Shown in pieces: positions 52,583 to 62,111 of a stretch of 64,000 nucleotides of DNA. Under the pieces are notes generated by a model that was given only the letters and a program-made list of their open reading frames with translations, did not search any database and was not told the origin of the DNA. Made by a program: the position numbers and the translations under genes. Numbering within the stretch: position 1 is the stretch's first letter; every line of letters starts with the position of its first letter. This stretch comes from UBA10649 sp963700255. GTDB lineage: Bacteria; Actinomycetota; Actinomycetes; S36-B12. Where the stretch lies: contig CAVOWW010000024.1 in NCBI GenBank assembly GCA_963700255.1, positions 248,001-312,000 of the forward strand, read 5' to 3'.

Positions 52583-54093
52583 CAGCGCCGGGCGCGGCTG
52601 CGATAGGCCGGGTCGGGTCCGGTGATGCGCTCGGCGGCCAGCCGGCCCGACACCAGGACCATGGGGACGCCGACGCCCGGCTGGGTCCCCGACCCCGTGA
52701 AGACGACGTTCTCACCCCAGAGGTTGCCGGGGCGGAACGGCCCGGTCTGGAAGAACGAATGAGCCGACGCGAACGGAGCGCCGCGCTCCATCCCACGGGC
52801 CTCCCAGTCCAGGGGCGTGGTGATGTCCTCGACCTCGATGGCGTCGCCGAACCCGATGTAGCCGCGCTCCTCCAGCGAGCGAACGGCCTGGTCGCGGTAG
52901 CGGGCCCCCTCGGTGCGCCAGTCGATGGGGGCGTCGAGGTTCGGGGTCGGGAACAGGACGTAGTAGATCTCCTTGCCGTCGGGTGCGAGCGACGGATCGG
53001 AGCGGGACGGGTTGGTGACGAGGATGCTGGGGTCGCTCATGAGCTGCTTCTTGTCGATGAGCTCGTCGAACACCCCCTTCCACGACCGGCCGAAGTGGAT
53101 GTTGTGGTGCCCGATCTTGCTGTACGTCGCCGACGACCCGGCGAGCATGAGGAAGCAGGAGGGCGAGTAGTCCAGCCGCTTGATCGACCAGGGCTCACGG
53201 CCGAGCAGGTCGCGGTAGGCCACGGGCAGGTCCGGGTTGAGCACCACGGTGTCGGCCGGGATCCGGTCGCCGTCGACGGTGATGACGGCCACCGCTCGGT
53301 CGCCGACGGTCTCGATCGACGAGACCTCCGTGCTGTAGCGGAACTCGACTCCGTGCTTCTCGGCCGCCGCGGCCATGGCGGCCGGGACCGCGTGCATGCC
53401 GCCCTTGGGGAAGAACACCCCAGCGACCGAGTCCATGTAGGCGATGACGGCGTAGATGGCCAGTGCGTCGTAGGGCGAGACGCCCGCGTACATGGCCTGG
53501 AAGGAGTAGATGCGCTCCGTGCGCGGGTCCTTGAGGTACTGGCGCACCTTCGGTGCCAGCCGGCGGAAGCCGCCGAGGGCGACGAGCTTCGCGAGGTCCG
53601 GGGTCAGCAGGTCGAACGGCGAGTCGATGTTGCGGTCGATGAAGTCGTTCATCTCGTACTTGTAGAGCTTCGAGACGAAGTCCACGTACCGGCGGTAGCC
53701 GGCGGCCTCCTCCGCGCTGATGACCCGCTCGATCTCCTCGGACATCTGGTCGACGTCGGAGTGGACGTCGAGCACCGAGCCGTCGGGGAAGAACGACCGG
53801 TAGAGGGGAGCGACCGGCTCCAGCGTCAGCCAGTCGGACATCTCCTCGCCCAGGCAGTCGAAGGCGTCGGCGATGAGGTCCGGCATCGTGAGCACGGTCG
53901 GGCCGGTGTCGAAGCGGTAGGTCCCGTCGCCGGTCTCGATGTCGAGCCGTCCGGCCCGGCCTCCGGGGATCGCCTCGCGCTCGACGACCGTGACCGTGCG
54001 GCCCGCTCCCGCGAGGCGCATCGCGGCGGAGAGGCCGGCGAGCCCGGCACCGACGATGACGACGTTGTCGGTGGGCCCGGTGACGGTGCGCAT
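52579..54093 (-). CDS. crtI: phytoene desaturase CrtI
   Basis: 504 aa. FAD motif VVIVGAGLAGLSAAMRLAGAG, typical GGRAGRLDIETGDGTYRFDTGPTVLTMP, and the C-terminal GTQPGVGVPMVLVSGRLAAERI. Converts phytoene to lycopene. One-base overlap with the upstream prenyl synthase (TGATG) and GTGA overlap with the mannosyltransferase. Four-step desaturation is assumed from the presence of a lycopene cyclase. Confidence 0.94.
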   Translation of the reverse strand: MRTVTGPTDNVVIVGAGLAGLSAAMRLAGAGRTVTVVEREAIPGGRAGRLDIETGDGTYRFDTGPTVLTMPDLIADAFDCLGEEMSDWLTLEPVAPLYRSFFPDGSVLDVHSDVDQMSEEIERVISAEEAAGYRRYVDFVSKLYKYEMNDFIDRNIDSPFDLLTPDLAKLVALGGFRRLAPKVRQYLKDPRTERIYSFQAMYAGVSPYDALAIYAVIAYMDSVAGVFFPKGGMHAVPAAMAAAAEKHGVEFRYSTEVSSIETVGDRAVAVITVDGDRIPADTVVLNPDLPVAYRDLLGREPWSIKRLDYSPSCFLMLAGSSATYSKIGHHNIHFGRSWKGVFDELIDKKQLMSDPSILVTNPSRSDPSLAPDGKEIYYVLFPTPNLDAPIDWRTEGARYRDQAVRSLEERGYIGFGDAIEVEDITTPLDWEARGMERGAPFASAHSFFQTGPFRPGNLWGENVVFTGSGTQPGVGVPMVLVSGRLAAERITGPDPAYRSRARRW

Positions 54094-55178
54094 CAGACTG
54101 TCCTCCTGGTGGCGGCGTAGGCGAGACCCTCGAGGACCTCGTGCGCCTGCTGATCGAGCTCGGTCGTGTGGAGCGAGGCGAGGGAGGCGTCCAGCAGCTC
54201 ACCGATGAGGTTCTCCGTGTAGTCGAGGGCACCGGTGGCCGAGATGATCTCGCGAAGCGCCTCGACGCCCCGGGCATCGAGGCCGGGGTCCCCGAGGTGG
54301 CGGCGGATGACGGATGCCTGCGCCGGCGTGCTGCGCTCGACGGCGATCGCGATGAGGACGGTGCGCTTGCCCTCGCGGAGGTCGTCGCCGGCCGGCTTGC
54401 CGGTCTCAGCCGGGTCCCCGAAGACCCCGAGGATGTCGTCGCGGAGCTGGAACGCCTCGCCGAGGGGCAGGCCGTACCCGGAGTAGGCGTCGCGGACGGC
54501 GGGGTCCTCGCCGGCCAGCGCGGCACCGAGGTGCAGGGGGCGCTCGATCGTGTACTTGGCGGACTTGTAGCGCACGACCTTGAGGGCCCGCTCCACCGAG
54601 CCTCCCCCCATGGCCTGCTCGAGGAGGTCGAGGTACTGCCCGGCCATGAGCTCGGTGCGCATCTCGTCGTAGACGCCCTTCGCGCGGCCCATCGCGTCGG
54701 GTGGGAAGCCGCAGCCGAAGACGACCTCGTCGGCCCATGACAGGCAGAGGTCTCCCAGCAGGATGGCAGCGCCGACACCGAACGCCTCGGGCGAGCCCAG
54801 CCACTCGGCATCCCGGTGGACGCCGGCGAACCTGCGGTGCGCGGCGGGCAGGCCGCGGCGGGTGTCGGACCCGTCCATCACGTCGTCGTGGATGAGGGCG
54901 CAGGCCTGCAGGAACTCGAGCCCGGCGGCGGCACGCAGGGCCATGTCGTCCATCGCCGGATCCCCGCCGGCACCGCGCCAGCCCCAGTACGCGAAGGCCG
55001 GGCGAAGCCGCTTGCCGCCGGCCAGCAGTGCGGTCAGCGCGTCGACCATGGGGGTCAGGTCGTCACTGACCCGGTTGAGGACGATCGACTGGTAGGAGAG
55101 GACCTCGTCGACGACGGCCTGGACTCGCGTCCGGAGATCGGCCACATCGAGAGGGGACTGCGGCGCGGCGTGGGTCAC
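54093..55178 (-). CDS. crtE: polyprenyl (geranylgeranyl) diphosphate synthase
   Basis: 361 aa. First Asp-rich motif IHDDVMDGSDTRRG and second FQLRDDILGVFGD; the KRLRPAFAYWGW region binds IPP. The chain length cannot be read with certainty, but linkage to crtI and crtB argues for GGPP. It corresponds in position to idsA2 (Rv2173). GTG start. First gene of the operon; the 50-base gap to metF holds both promoters. Confidence 0.92.
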   Translation of the reverse strand: MTHAAPQSPLDVADLRTRVQAVVDEVLSYQSIVLNRVSDDLTPMVDALTALLAGGKRLRPAFAYWGWRGAGGDPAMDDMALRAAAGLEFLQACALIHDDVMDGSDTRRGLPAAHRRFAGVHRDAEWLGSPEAFGVGAAILLGDLCLSWADEVVFGCGFPPDAMGRAKGVYDEMRTELMAGQYLDLLEQAMGGGSVERALKVVRYKSAKYTIERPLHLGAALAGEDPAVRDAYSGYGLPLGEAFQLRDDILGVFGDPAETGKPAGDDLREGKRTVLIAIAVERSTPAQASVIRRHLGDPGLDARGVEALREIISATGALDYTENLIGELLDASLASLHTTELDQQAHEVLEGLAYAATRRTV

Positions 55179-55230
55179 GCATCGAGCCTAGGGGCAAAGG
55201 GTGCGGCCGGCCTCCCCGTACTCTGTGCCC

Positions 55231-56124
55231 ATGCGCGCCACCGACTCCCTTGGGCAGGTCCTCTCGGGCGGCCGGCGGTCGTTCTCCTTCGAGCTCTTCC
55301 CGCCCAAGACCGATGAGGGCGAACGGATGCTGTGGCAGACGGTGCGCGAGATCGAGGCCCTCAAGCCCACCTTCGTGTCGGTGACCTACGGCGCGGGCGG
55401 CACCACCCAGGACCGGACCGTGCGCCTGACCGGCCAGATCGCCCAGGACACGACGCTCACGCCTGTGGCGCATCTCACCTGCGTCGGGGCCAGCCGCGAC
55501 CAGCTGCGCGATGTCGTCGGGCAGTACGCAGCCGAGGGCGTCAACACGATGCTGGCCCTGCGTGGAGACCCCCCGACCGGCCTCGACACGCCGTGGCAGC
55601 CGCATCCCGGCGGCCTCGACCACGCCGTGCAGCTGGTCGAGCTGATCCGCTCCCTCGGCACCTTCAGCGTCGGCGTGGCCGCCTTCCCCGAGGGTCACCC
55701 CGAGTCGACCGACCTGCAGCAGGACGCCCGGGTGCTGGCCATGAAGCAGCAGGCGGGCGCGGAGTTCGCCATCACGCAGCTGTTCTTCCGCGTCGAGGAC
55801 TACGAGCGGCTCGTCCACATGGCGGCGGCCGAGGGCTGCACCATGCCGATCGTGCCCGGGATCATGCCCGTGACGAACGTGGCGCAGATCCAGCGCTTCG
55901 CCGCCCTCTCCGGCGCCGCCTTCCCCGCGGCTCTGGCGGACCGGTTCCACGCGGTCGCCGACGATGCGGATGCGGTCGTGAGCCTCGGCATCGAGGTCGC
56001 GACCGACATGTGCCAGCGGCTGCTGGACATCGGTGCCCCGGGCCTGCACTTCTACACGCTCAACCGCTCGCACTCCACGATCGAGGTGTACGAGGCGCTC
56101 GGCCTCGGCGCGTCCACCGGCTAG
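55231..56124 (+). CDS. metF: methylenetetrahydrofolate reductase MetF
   Basis: 297 aa. Reduces 5,10-methylene-THF to 5-methyl-THF for methionine. N-terminal SFSFELFPPKTDEGE with the catalytic Glu, VSVTYGAGGTTQDRT, LTCVGASRDQL, LALRGDPP and QLFFRVEDY. Start is the ATG at 55231; a GTG 30 bases earlier lacks a ribosome site and lies in the promoter. Similar in position to Rv2172c. Confidence 0.95.
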   Translation: MRATDSLGQVLSGGRRSFSFELFPPKTDEGERMLWQTVREIEALKPTFVSVTYGAGGTTQDRTVRLTGQIAQDTTLTPVAHLTCVGASRDQLRDVVGQYAAEGVNTMLALRGDPPTGLDTPWQPHPGGLDHAVQLVELIRSLGTFSVGVAAFPEGHPESTDLQQDARVLAMKQQAGAEFAITQLFFRVEDYERLVHMAAAEGCTMPIVPGIMPVTNVAQIQRFAALSGAAFPAALADRFHAVADDADAVVSLGIEVATDMCQRLLDIGAPGLHFYTLNRSHSTIEVYEALGLGASTG

Positions 56125-56141
56125 TTGCAGCGGCGGATGCG

Positions 56142-57632
56142 ATGACGCTCGAGGAACTTGCACCTGTGCTGCTCGTCGGCGCGGCGATCGTCCTCGTGTC
56201 CATCCTCGGGGTGCGCCTCGCGGGCCGCCTCGGGGTGCCCGGCCTGCTCCTGTACCTCCTCCTGGGGCTGCTGCTCGGGACGTTCTTCCCGGCAATGGAC
56301 CTGCAGGATGCCGAGCTCGCCACGGTGCTGGGCTACTCGGCGCTCGTCCTGATCCTCGCGCAGGGCGGCCTCACGACCCGGATGTCGCAGCTGCGACCCG
56401 TGATGTGGCCGGCGATCACGCTGGCCTCGGTCGGCGTCGGCGTGAGCATTGCCGTCGTCGCCGTCCCCCTCGTCCTCCTCCTCGACGTGTCGGCCCAGAA
56501 CGCGATCCTCATCGGGGCGGTGCTGGCCGCGACGGATGCCGCGGCCGTCTTCTCGGTGATGAGGCGGATGCGCATCTCAACACGCGTCCGGACCCTCCTC
56601 GAGGCGGAGGCGGGCTTCAACGATGCACCCGTGGTGGTCCTCGTGTCGGTGGTCGCCAGCGGGGCGTTCGACTCGACGCCGTACTGGCAGATCCCCGTCA
56701 TCGTCCTCGCGGAGCTCGTCGGAGGTGCGGTCGTCGGCATCGGCGTCGGGTACCTCGCCCGCTGGCTCCTGCCCCGACTGGCACTGCCGGCGGTCGGCCT
56801 GTACCCGATCGCGGCACTCGCCCTGCTCGTGGGGGCGTATGGACTGGCCGACGTCATCCACGTCTCCGGCTTCCTCGCCGTGTACGTGGCTGCCGTGCTC
56901 ATCGGTTCGACGGCACGCCTTCCGCACCGCCGGTCGATCATCGGCTTCGCCGACGGGCTGGCCTGGATCGCGGAGATCGGGCTGTTCGTGATGCTGGGTG
57001 CACTGGCCGAGGTCTCCCGGCTGCCCCAGGCGATTCCCCTCGCGCTCGCGGTCTGCGCGATCCTCGTCTTCGTGGCCCGGCCGCTGGCGACGGTCGTGTC
57101 GCTCGTCCCGTTCCGGCTGCCCTGGCAGACGATCGCCTTCACGTCCGTCGCGGGACTGCGCGGCGCGGTGCCGATCGTGTTCGCGGCCATCCCGCTGGGG
57201 CTCGGCGTGCCCGGCGCGCGGCTCGTGTTCGACGTCACGCTCATCGTCGTGCTGATCCTCATGCTCGTGCAGATGCCGATCCTGAAGCGGGTGGGCCTGC
57301 GACTCGGCGTGGTGAAGGCGGACGAGGCCGTCGAGCTCGAGCTGGAGAGCGCGCCCCTCGATGGCATGCAGGCTCAAGTGCTCGGCATCGAGGTGCCCGC
57401 AGGGTCAGGCCTCGTCGGCACGTTCGTCAACGAGATCGGCCTGCCGGACGGGGCGGTGGTGTCGCTCATCGTGCGCGGCGGAGTGGCGATCGCGCCAGAC
57501 GCGAACACCAGGATCCGCGCAGGTGACCAGGTCCTCATCGTGACCACCGAGGAGGCGCGCGATGCCACAGAGCAGCGCATCCGCGACGTCGTTCAGCGGG
57601 GCCGTCTCGCGCGCTGGTTCGAGCAGCGCTGA
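56142..57632 (+). CDS. K+(Na+)/H+ antiporter, NhaP2/CvrA-like CPA family with RCK_C domain
   Basis: 496 aa. About 12 membrane helices; the ion-binding motif region is ATDAAAVFSVMRRMR and EAEAGFNDAPVVVLVSV. The cytoplasmic C terminus (residues 410-490; QVLGIEVPAGSGLVGTFVNEIGLPDGAVVSLIVRGG) is a TrkA-C/RCK_C domain that senses a ligand. Probably exports K+ in exchange for protons. ATG at 56142, 17 bases after metF. Confidence 0.9.
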   Translation: MTLEELAPVLLVGAAIVLVSILGVRLAGRLGVPGLLLYLLLGLLLGTFFPAMDLQDAELATVLGYSALVLILAQGGLTTRMSQLRPVMWPAITLASVGVGVSIAVVAVPLVLLLDVSAQNAILIGAVLAATDAAAVFSVMRRMRISTRVRTLLEAEAGFNDAPVVVLVSVVASGAFDSTPYWQIPVIVLAELVGGAVVGIGVGYLARWLLPRLALPAVGLYPIAALALLVGAYGLADVIHVSGFLAVYVAAVLIGSTARLPHRRSIIGFADGLAWIAEIGLFVMLGALAEVSRLPQAIPLALAVCAILVFVARPLATVVSLVPFRLPWQTIAFTSVAGLRGAVPIVFAAIPLGLGVPGARLVFDVTLIVVLILMLVQMPILKRVGLRLGVVKADEAVELELESAPLDGMQAQVLGIEVPAGSGLVGTFVNEIGLPDGAVVSLIVRGGVAIAPDANTRIRAGDQVLIVTTEEARDATEQRIRDVVQRGRLARWFEQR

Positions 57633-57651
57633 CGAGGAGCGAGCGAGTCCG

Positions 57652-58353
57652 TCAGAACGCCCGCACGGGTCGGACGTAGTTGGCGTAGCCCTTCTCGGTC
57701 GTCTGCAGGACGGCCTCGAGGTAGAAGTCCTGGATCCACGCCTGGTCCGGTGCGCTCTCCGACGAGCTCCAGTACCCGTGGAAGATGAACGGCCCGACCT
57801 TCTTCTCCCTCAGGAAGAGGGTGCGCAGCTCGTCCCGCGACGGGAGGTACCAGTCGGACTTGCCGCCACCACGGTAGGCGGCGGCGAGGACCGCGGCATC
57901 GATGGTGCAGACGCCCAGCATCGCCGCGGTGTTCGCCTTGCCGTCGCCGAGACCCGTCCCTTGCGTGCCGGGGATCGAGTCGACGACGTTGGAGCACCAG
58001 GTCACGTTCGGGTCGCCCTCTCGCGAGTTCCAGGTGTTCGGCGCGGCTTCGAGGTACCGACCCCACGGCTGCTGGGTGCGCGCCGCGTAGTAGACGGTCC
58101 CTCGGCCCGGGCCGGTGTCGCCCACTACGCAGGAGCCGCCCCTGGCGCACGGCTTTCGGTCCTTCCGCTCTCCCCTCTTGCACACGCCGGACTTCGCGTA
58201 GCGGGCGTATCCCGCCGCGTTGACGCACTTGACCTTCGCCGAGACGGCGGGGGCGGGTTCAGCGGCCTGGGCGGCGGGGGCGAAGCCGGTGAGGGCGCCC
58301 AGGACGAGGGCGGTGCCTGCGAGTGCAACGGGAACCGAGCGGAGCGAGCGCAT
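57652..58353 (-). CDS. secreted DUF1566 domain protein
   Basis: 233 aa. Signal peptide ending AAQA, a Lys/Cys-rich segment (KVKCVNAAGYARYAKSGVCKRGERKDRKPCARGG), then the DUF1566 (Lcl C-terminal, C-lectin-like) domain with GKSDWYLPSRDELRTLFLREK, WSSSESAPDQAWIQDF and NYVRPVRAF. Extracellular, function unknown; such domains often bind other surface molecules. Confidence 0.88.
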   Translation of the reverse strand: MRSLRSVPVALAGTALVLGALTGFAPAAQAAEPAPAVSAKVKCVNAAGYARYAKSGVCKRGERKDRKPCARGGSCVVGDTGPGRGTVYYAARTQQPWGRYLEAAPNTWNSREGDPNVTWCSNVVDSIPGTQGTGLGDGKANTAAMLGVCTIDAAVLAAAYRGGGKSDWYLPSRDELRTLFLREKKVGPFIFHGYWSSSESAPDQAWIQDFYLEAVLQTTEKGYANYVRPVRAF

Positions 58354-58435
58354 CGGGACACCTTCCTGAGGTCAGCCCTGCGGTTGCGCACGATGGTAGG
58401 CGGCCGATGGCCGATGCACCAGACCCATCGGGACG

Positions 58436-59980
58436 TCACGACCGGGGGATGAGTCCCGCGACGATCTCGGCGCTCATGCCGACCAGTGGCAGCCCGCCCC
58501 CGGGATGCGACGAGCCGCCCACCAGGTAGAGGCCGGGGATCGGGGACTGGTTGGCGGGCCGCTGGAACGCCGCGCGTGAGCCGTTGCTCGATGTCCCGTA
58601 GATGGAGCCGCCCGGCGCGCGCGTGGCGCGCATGAGGTCGGCCGGGGTGCGGATCTCGCGCCACTCGAGGCGGTCGCGAACGTCCATGCCGCGTGCCGCG
58701 AGCGTCGCCAGGATGTGGTCGGCGTAGGACTCGGCCAGCCCGGGCACGTCCCAGTCGATCGTTCGGTCGGTTCCATCGCCCTGGCCCCCCATGCGCCGGC
58801 TCGCGACCTCGCCGTGGCGGGGCGCGTTGACCAGCACGAACCACGCCTCGCTGTCGTCGTCCGGCCGCATCCGCGGGTCGTCGGGCGCGCAGACGTAGAT
58901 CGCCGGGTCGTGAACCGGGTGCGGACGCTTGCCGAAGATGGCCTCGAACTCCCCGTCGTAGTCGGCGGGGAACCACACGTTGTGATGCCGGAGTCCCGGC
59001 GTCCGGCCCCGTACCGCCAGCAGGAGGACGAAGCCCGAGAGCGACGGCGTGGTCTTCTGCAGGTCCTTGGCGGCGCGCTCGGCGCGCTTGTCCTCCAGGA
59101 GGTCGCCGTACACATGCTGGGCATCGGCGTTGGCGACCACGATGCCCGCCTCGATGCGCTCCCCGTCGGCGAGGGTGACGCCCACGACGTGCCCATCGGC
59201 CAGGTCGATGCGGGTCACGTCGGCGTCGTAGCGCATGGTGACGCCGCGCTCGACGCACCTCTGCGCGAGCGCGTCGGCCAGGGTGCCGAGCCCGCCGCCG
59301 AGGTGCCATGCCCCGAAGGTCTGCTCCATATAGGGGACCGTGGCCAGGACCGCCGGCGCCTTGCGGGGGTCGGATCCGGTGTACGTGGCGTACCGGTCGA
59401 GCACCTGGCGCAGGCGCCAGTCGGACAGGTACTCCTTGCCGAGGTCGCGGAGTGACGTCATCGGCGCGACCGTGCGGATGTCGTTCGGGTCCTTGGCCAG
59501 GGACAGCAGGTTGCGCCAGCCGGTGAGCGGTGACTGGAGGAAGGGCTCCCGCGTGATGCGCCACATCCGCCCGCCGCGATCGACCAGGCGTCGCCAGTCC
59601 TCCTCGGAGCTGCCCCCGAACGCCTGGCCGAAGGCGATGGCGGCCTTGGCCGGGTCGACGCCCGGCACGGTGACCGACGACCCGTCGGCGAAGTGGTAGC
59701 CGAACGCAGGCTCGACCGGCTGCAGGTCGACGGCCTCCTCGAGCGCGCCGCCGGTCTTGAGGAACAGGTCGCGGTAGACGGCGGGCAGCGTGAACAGGCT
59801 GGGGCCCGTGTCGAAGACGTAGCCGTCCCGCTCGTACCGTGCGAGCTTGCCGCCATACGTGGCGGACTGCTCGAGCACGGTCACGCGGTGCTTGCGCACG
59901 GCCAGTCGCGCAGCGACGGCCATGCCGCCGACGCCGGCGCCGATGACGACGACGTCCGGTCGAGCGGATCCCGTGGTCAT
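58436..59980 (-). CDS. CrtI-family carotenoid desaturase/oxygenase, CrtD-like
   Basis: 514 aa. FAD motif VVVIGAGVGGMAVAARLAVRKH, YVFDTGPSLFTLP, and the C-terminal GLYLVGGSSHPGGGLPLVGMSAEIV. A second desaturase beside a CruF hydratase and a glycosyltransferase most probably introduces the 3',4' double bond (CrtD). A C-4 ketolase (CrtO/CruO type) is the alternative. It overlaps the glycosyltransferase by four bases. Last of a three-gene operon. Confidence 0.85.
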   Translation of the reverse strand: MTTGSARPDVVVIGAGVGGMAVAARLAVRKHRVTVLEQSATYGGKLARYERDGYVFDTGPSLFTLPAVYRDLFLKTGGALEEAVDLQPVEPAFGYHFADGSSVTVPGVDPAKAAIAFGQAFGGSSEEDWRRLVDRGGRMWRITREPFLQSPLTGWRNLLSLAKDPNDIRTVAPMTSLRDLGKEYLSDWRLRQVLDRYATYTGSDPRKAPAVLATVPYMEQTFGAWHLGGGLGTLADALAQRCVERGVTMRYDADVTRIDLADGHVVGVTLADGERIEAGIVVANADAQHVYGDLLEDKRAERAAKDLQKTTPSLSGFVLLLAVRGRTPGLRHHNVWFPADYDGEFEAIFGKRPHPVHDPAIYVCAPDDPRMRPDDDSEAWFVLVNAPRHGEVASRRMGGQGDGTDRTIDWDVPGLAESYADHILATLAARGMDVRDRLEWREIRTPADLMRATRAPGGSIYGTSSNGSRAAFQRPANQSPIPGLYLVGGSSHPGGGLPLVGMSAEIVAGLIPRS

Positions 59981-61140
59981 GCGGCGCCCACCGATTCAGG
60001 CCTTGGGGTCACGGGTCGACCCTTCCACGTGTTGGTGCCACGCAGGTGCCGCCGCCACGAGACGGCATTGAGCACGGCGAAGGCGGCGATCGAGGCGGGG
60101 TGCGCGAAGGAGTCCGGAATGACGCGCTCGCCGGTCCGACGAGCCACCAGCGCCCTGCTGGTCACTCCGGCCGCGTAGCCGAGAAGGCCGATCGTGCGGG
60201 TCCGGCGTCTGGTGGCGGTGACCGCCGCCAGCGCGGGCACGACGTAGGCGGTGACCAGGAGGGCGTTCACGGCGACGGAACCGGCAGGTCCGTTGAAGGC
60301 CGACCACAGGGACTTCGCGTATCCGTCGACGACGGCCGCCGTGCCGTCGTACATCCGGCAGTCGGCCAGGTGCGATCCGTCGACCGTGGCGGCGTTCCGC
60401 CTGCTCGTCTTCACCGCACGCATGAGCGCGACATCCTCGATGACCTCGTGTCGCACGGCACCGTGCCCGTCGATGGCGGAGTAGGCCGCGGCATCGACGG
60501 CGAGCAGCTGCCCGTTGGCGGCGGACAGCGAGGGACGGTACGACGACTCGCCCCAGCGGACCGGCATGGTCGCGGCCCACGCCCACGTGACCAGGGGCTG
60601 GACGAGGCGCTCAAGCCAGCCGTCAGCGTGCTGGAAGGGGTAGGGGGCGACGAGCGCGAGGCCCTGGTCGCGGAGCGTGGCGACCACCGCCCGGACCGCG
60701 TGCGGGCGAAGCGTGACGTCGGCGTCCACGAAGACGAGCACGGAGCCCGTGGCGCGGGCGGCCAGGCGAGCGCACGCCCAGGGCTTGCCGAGCCAGCCGT
60801 CGGGCGGCGGCTCGTCGCCTCCTCGGATGAGGACGAGCCGGCGATCGGTGGCTGCGAGGGCCTCCACGAGCTCGGCGGTGTCGTCGCCGGACCCGTCGTC
60901 GAGGACGACGACGGTCAGGTCCGGCACCCCGGTCTGGGCGAGTACCGAGCGGACCGTGGCCTCGATGTGCGCCGCCTCGTCGCGGGCGGGGATCAGCACG
61001 GTCACCGGCTCCGTGACCTCCGCGGCGTCGGGGGAGGGCGACCGGAGCAGCCGCAGGTTGACGACCGTGTGGACCGCGATGGCGCCGGCGGTCGCTGAGC
61101 CGAGCGTGACGAGCCCGGCCCCCAGCCTCGTCAGGACCAT
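59977..61140 (-). CDS. family 2 glycosyltransferase of carotenoid biosynthesis (CruC/CrtQ type)
   Basis: 387 aa. N-terminal helix, GT-A fold with VLIPARDEAAHIEATVRSVL, VLDDGSGDDT, VFVDADVTLRP (DxD) and HEVIEDVALMRAV (ED acceptor motif), then C-terminal membrane helices. Predicted to glycosylate the 1'-hydroxyl made by CruF. Start at MVLTRLGAG overlaps CruF by ten bases. The longer open frame is a shadow of CruF. Confidence 0.85.
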   Translation of the reverse strand: MVLTRLGAGLVTLGSATAGAIAVHTVVNLRLLRSPSPDAAEVTEPVTVLIPARDEAAHIEATVRSVLAQTGVPDLTVVVLDDGSGDDTAELVEALAATDRRLVLIRGGDEPPPDGWLGKPWACARLAARATGSVLVFVDADVTLRPHAVRAVVATLRDQGLALVAPYPFQHADGWLERLVQPLVTWAWAATMPVRWGESSYRPSLSAANGQLLAVDAAAYSAIDGHGAVRHEVIEDVALMRAVKTSRRNAATVDGSHLADCRMYDGTAAVVDGYAKSLWSAFNGPAGSVAVNALLVTAYVVPALAAVTATRRRTRTIGLLGYAAGVTSRALVARRTGERVIPDSFAHPASIAAFAVLNAVSWRRHLRGTNTWKGRPVTPRPESVGAA

Positions 61141-61934
61141 TGCGGCTGGCTCCACAGGCGCCACAGGTAGGGCACGACCACAACACCCATGCAGATGCCG
61201 CCCCAGAGCGCCACGCCCGGCCGGCCGAAGAACACGAGGTTCGCGAGCACGTTCGAGGCGAACACCCAGGCGAGCATGGTCGCGGGGACGACGTCGGACG
61301 CGCTCTTGCGGGGGAGCAGGTTCAGCAGCCACATCAGGACGATGGATCCGAGCAGCCAGCCGAGGAAGTTCTGCATGGGGATGCCCGGGATCCCGGGCAG
61401 CTCCCACCCCGTCTCCGACCACGTCCAATAGCCCTGCCCGACCATCTGCGGGTCGAGGAACAGGTCCCACGACGCCAGCACCCAGCCGCCGATGAGCGCC
61501 GTGCCGATGACGGTGGCCGACAGGCGCTGCGCCGCCAGCAGGCACGGATAGGCCATCATCGACCACGCCATCGGGATCACGGCCGGCACGCCGCCGATCG
61601 CCAGACCGAGCGCGTCGGAGTACTCGTAGGTCCCGAAGGGGAACGAGGTGGCCAGGCCGAGCTCCTCGATCGCCCAGCCGAACGCCAGCGTGATGGCGAG
61701 GAAGCCCCCGGTCCAGGCGGCCCCCCGGTTGAGGAAGGCATGAGTGGCGCTGGCGAGGAAGAACGTCACGACGGTCACGAGGCTGAGGGTCGTTCGGCCG
61801 GCATCGCCGACGAGGACCCACACGATCTGACCGAGGATGGTGGCGGCGGCGAAGCCCCACGGCAGGTAGCGCAGCCAACCCGAGGGACCGCCTCCACGAT
61901 CGGAGTGCGGCCCGGTGTAGACCCTGACGCTCAC
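61131..61934 (-). CDS. cruF: carotenoid 1',2'-hydratase CruF-like membrane protein
   Basis: 267 aa with about seven helices. Family marks are AFGWAIEELGLATSFPFGTYEYSD, LIGGWVLASWDLFLDPQMV and WELPGIPGIPMQNFLGWL, as in CruF/bisanhydrobacterioruberin hydratase (former DUF422). Adds water to the 1',2' psi end of the carotenoid. GTG start. First gene of the CruF-GT2-CrtD operon; divergent from the ABM gene. Confidence 0.9.
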   Translation of the reverse strand: MSVRVYTGPHSDRGGGPSGWLRYLPWGFAAATILGQIVWVLVGDAGRTTLSLVTVVTFFLASATHAFLNRGAAWTGGFLAITLAFGWAIEELGLATSFPFGTYEYSDALGLAIGGVPAVIPMAWSMMAYPCLLAAQRLSATVIGTALIGGWVLASWDLFLDPQMVGQGYWTWSETGWELPGIPGIPMQNFLGWLLGSIVLMWLLNLLPRKSASDVVPATMLAWVFASNVLANLVFFGRPGVALWGGICMGVVVVPYLWRLWSQPQWS

Positions 61935-62111
61935 GACCGCGAGTCTAGGGTTGCCGTCATGGCACCTCGTGCGGAGATCGTCGACACCGGCTCACGCTGG
62001 GCCAGAGCAGCGCGGATCCAGGTCGCCGTGGCGAAGACACTCGTCCGGCTGAAGGCCTACGTCGAGCAGGCACAGCGCCGATCAGGGGGCCGCAGGGAAG
62101 GGGAATCACTC

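Noticed and set aside
61959..62111. Upstream part of the ABM open frame as part of the protein
   Set aside because: Basic, non-conserved-looking segment; a good ribosome site and the domain start point to the ATG at 62112. Kept as an alternative in the feature.
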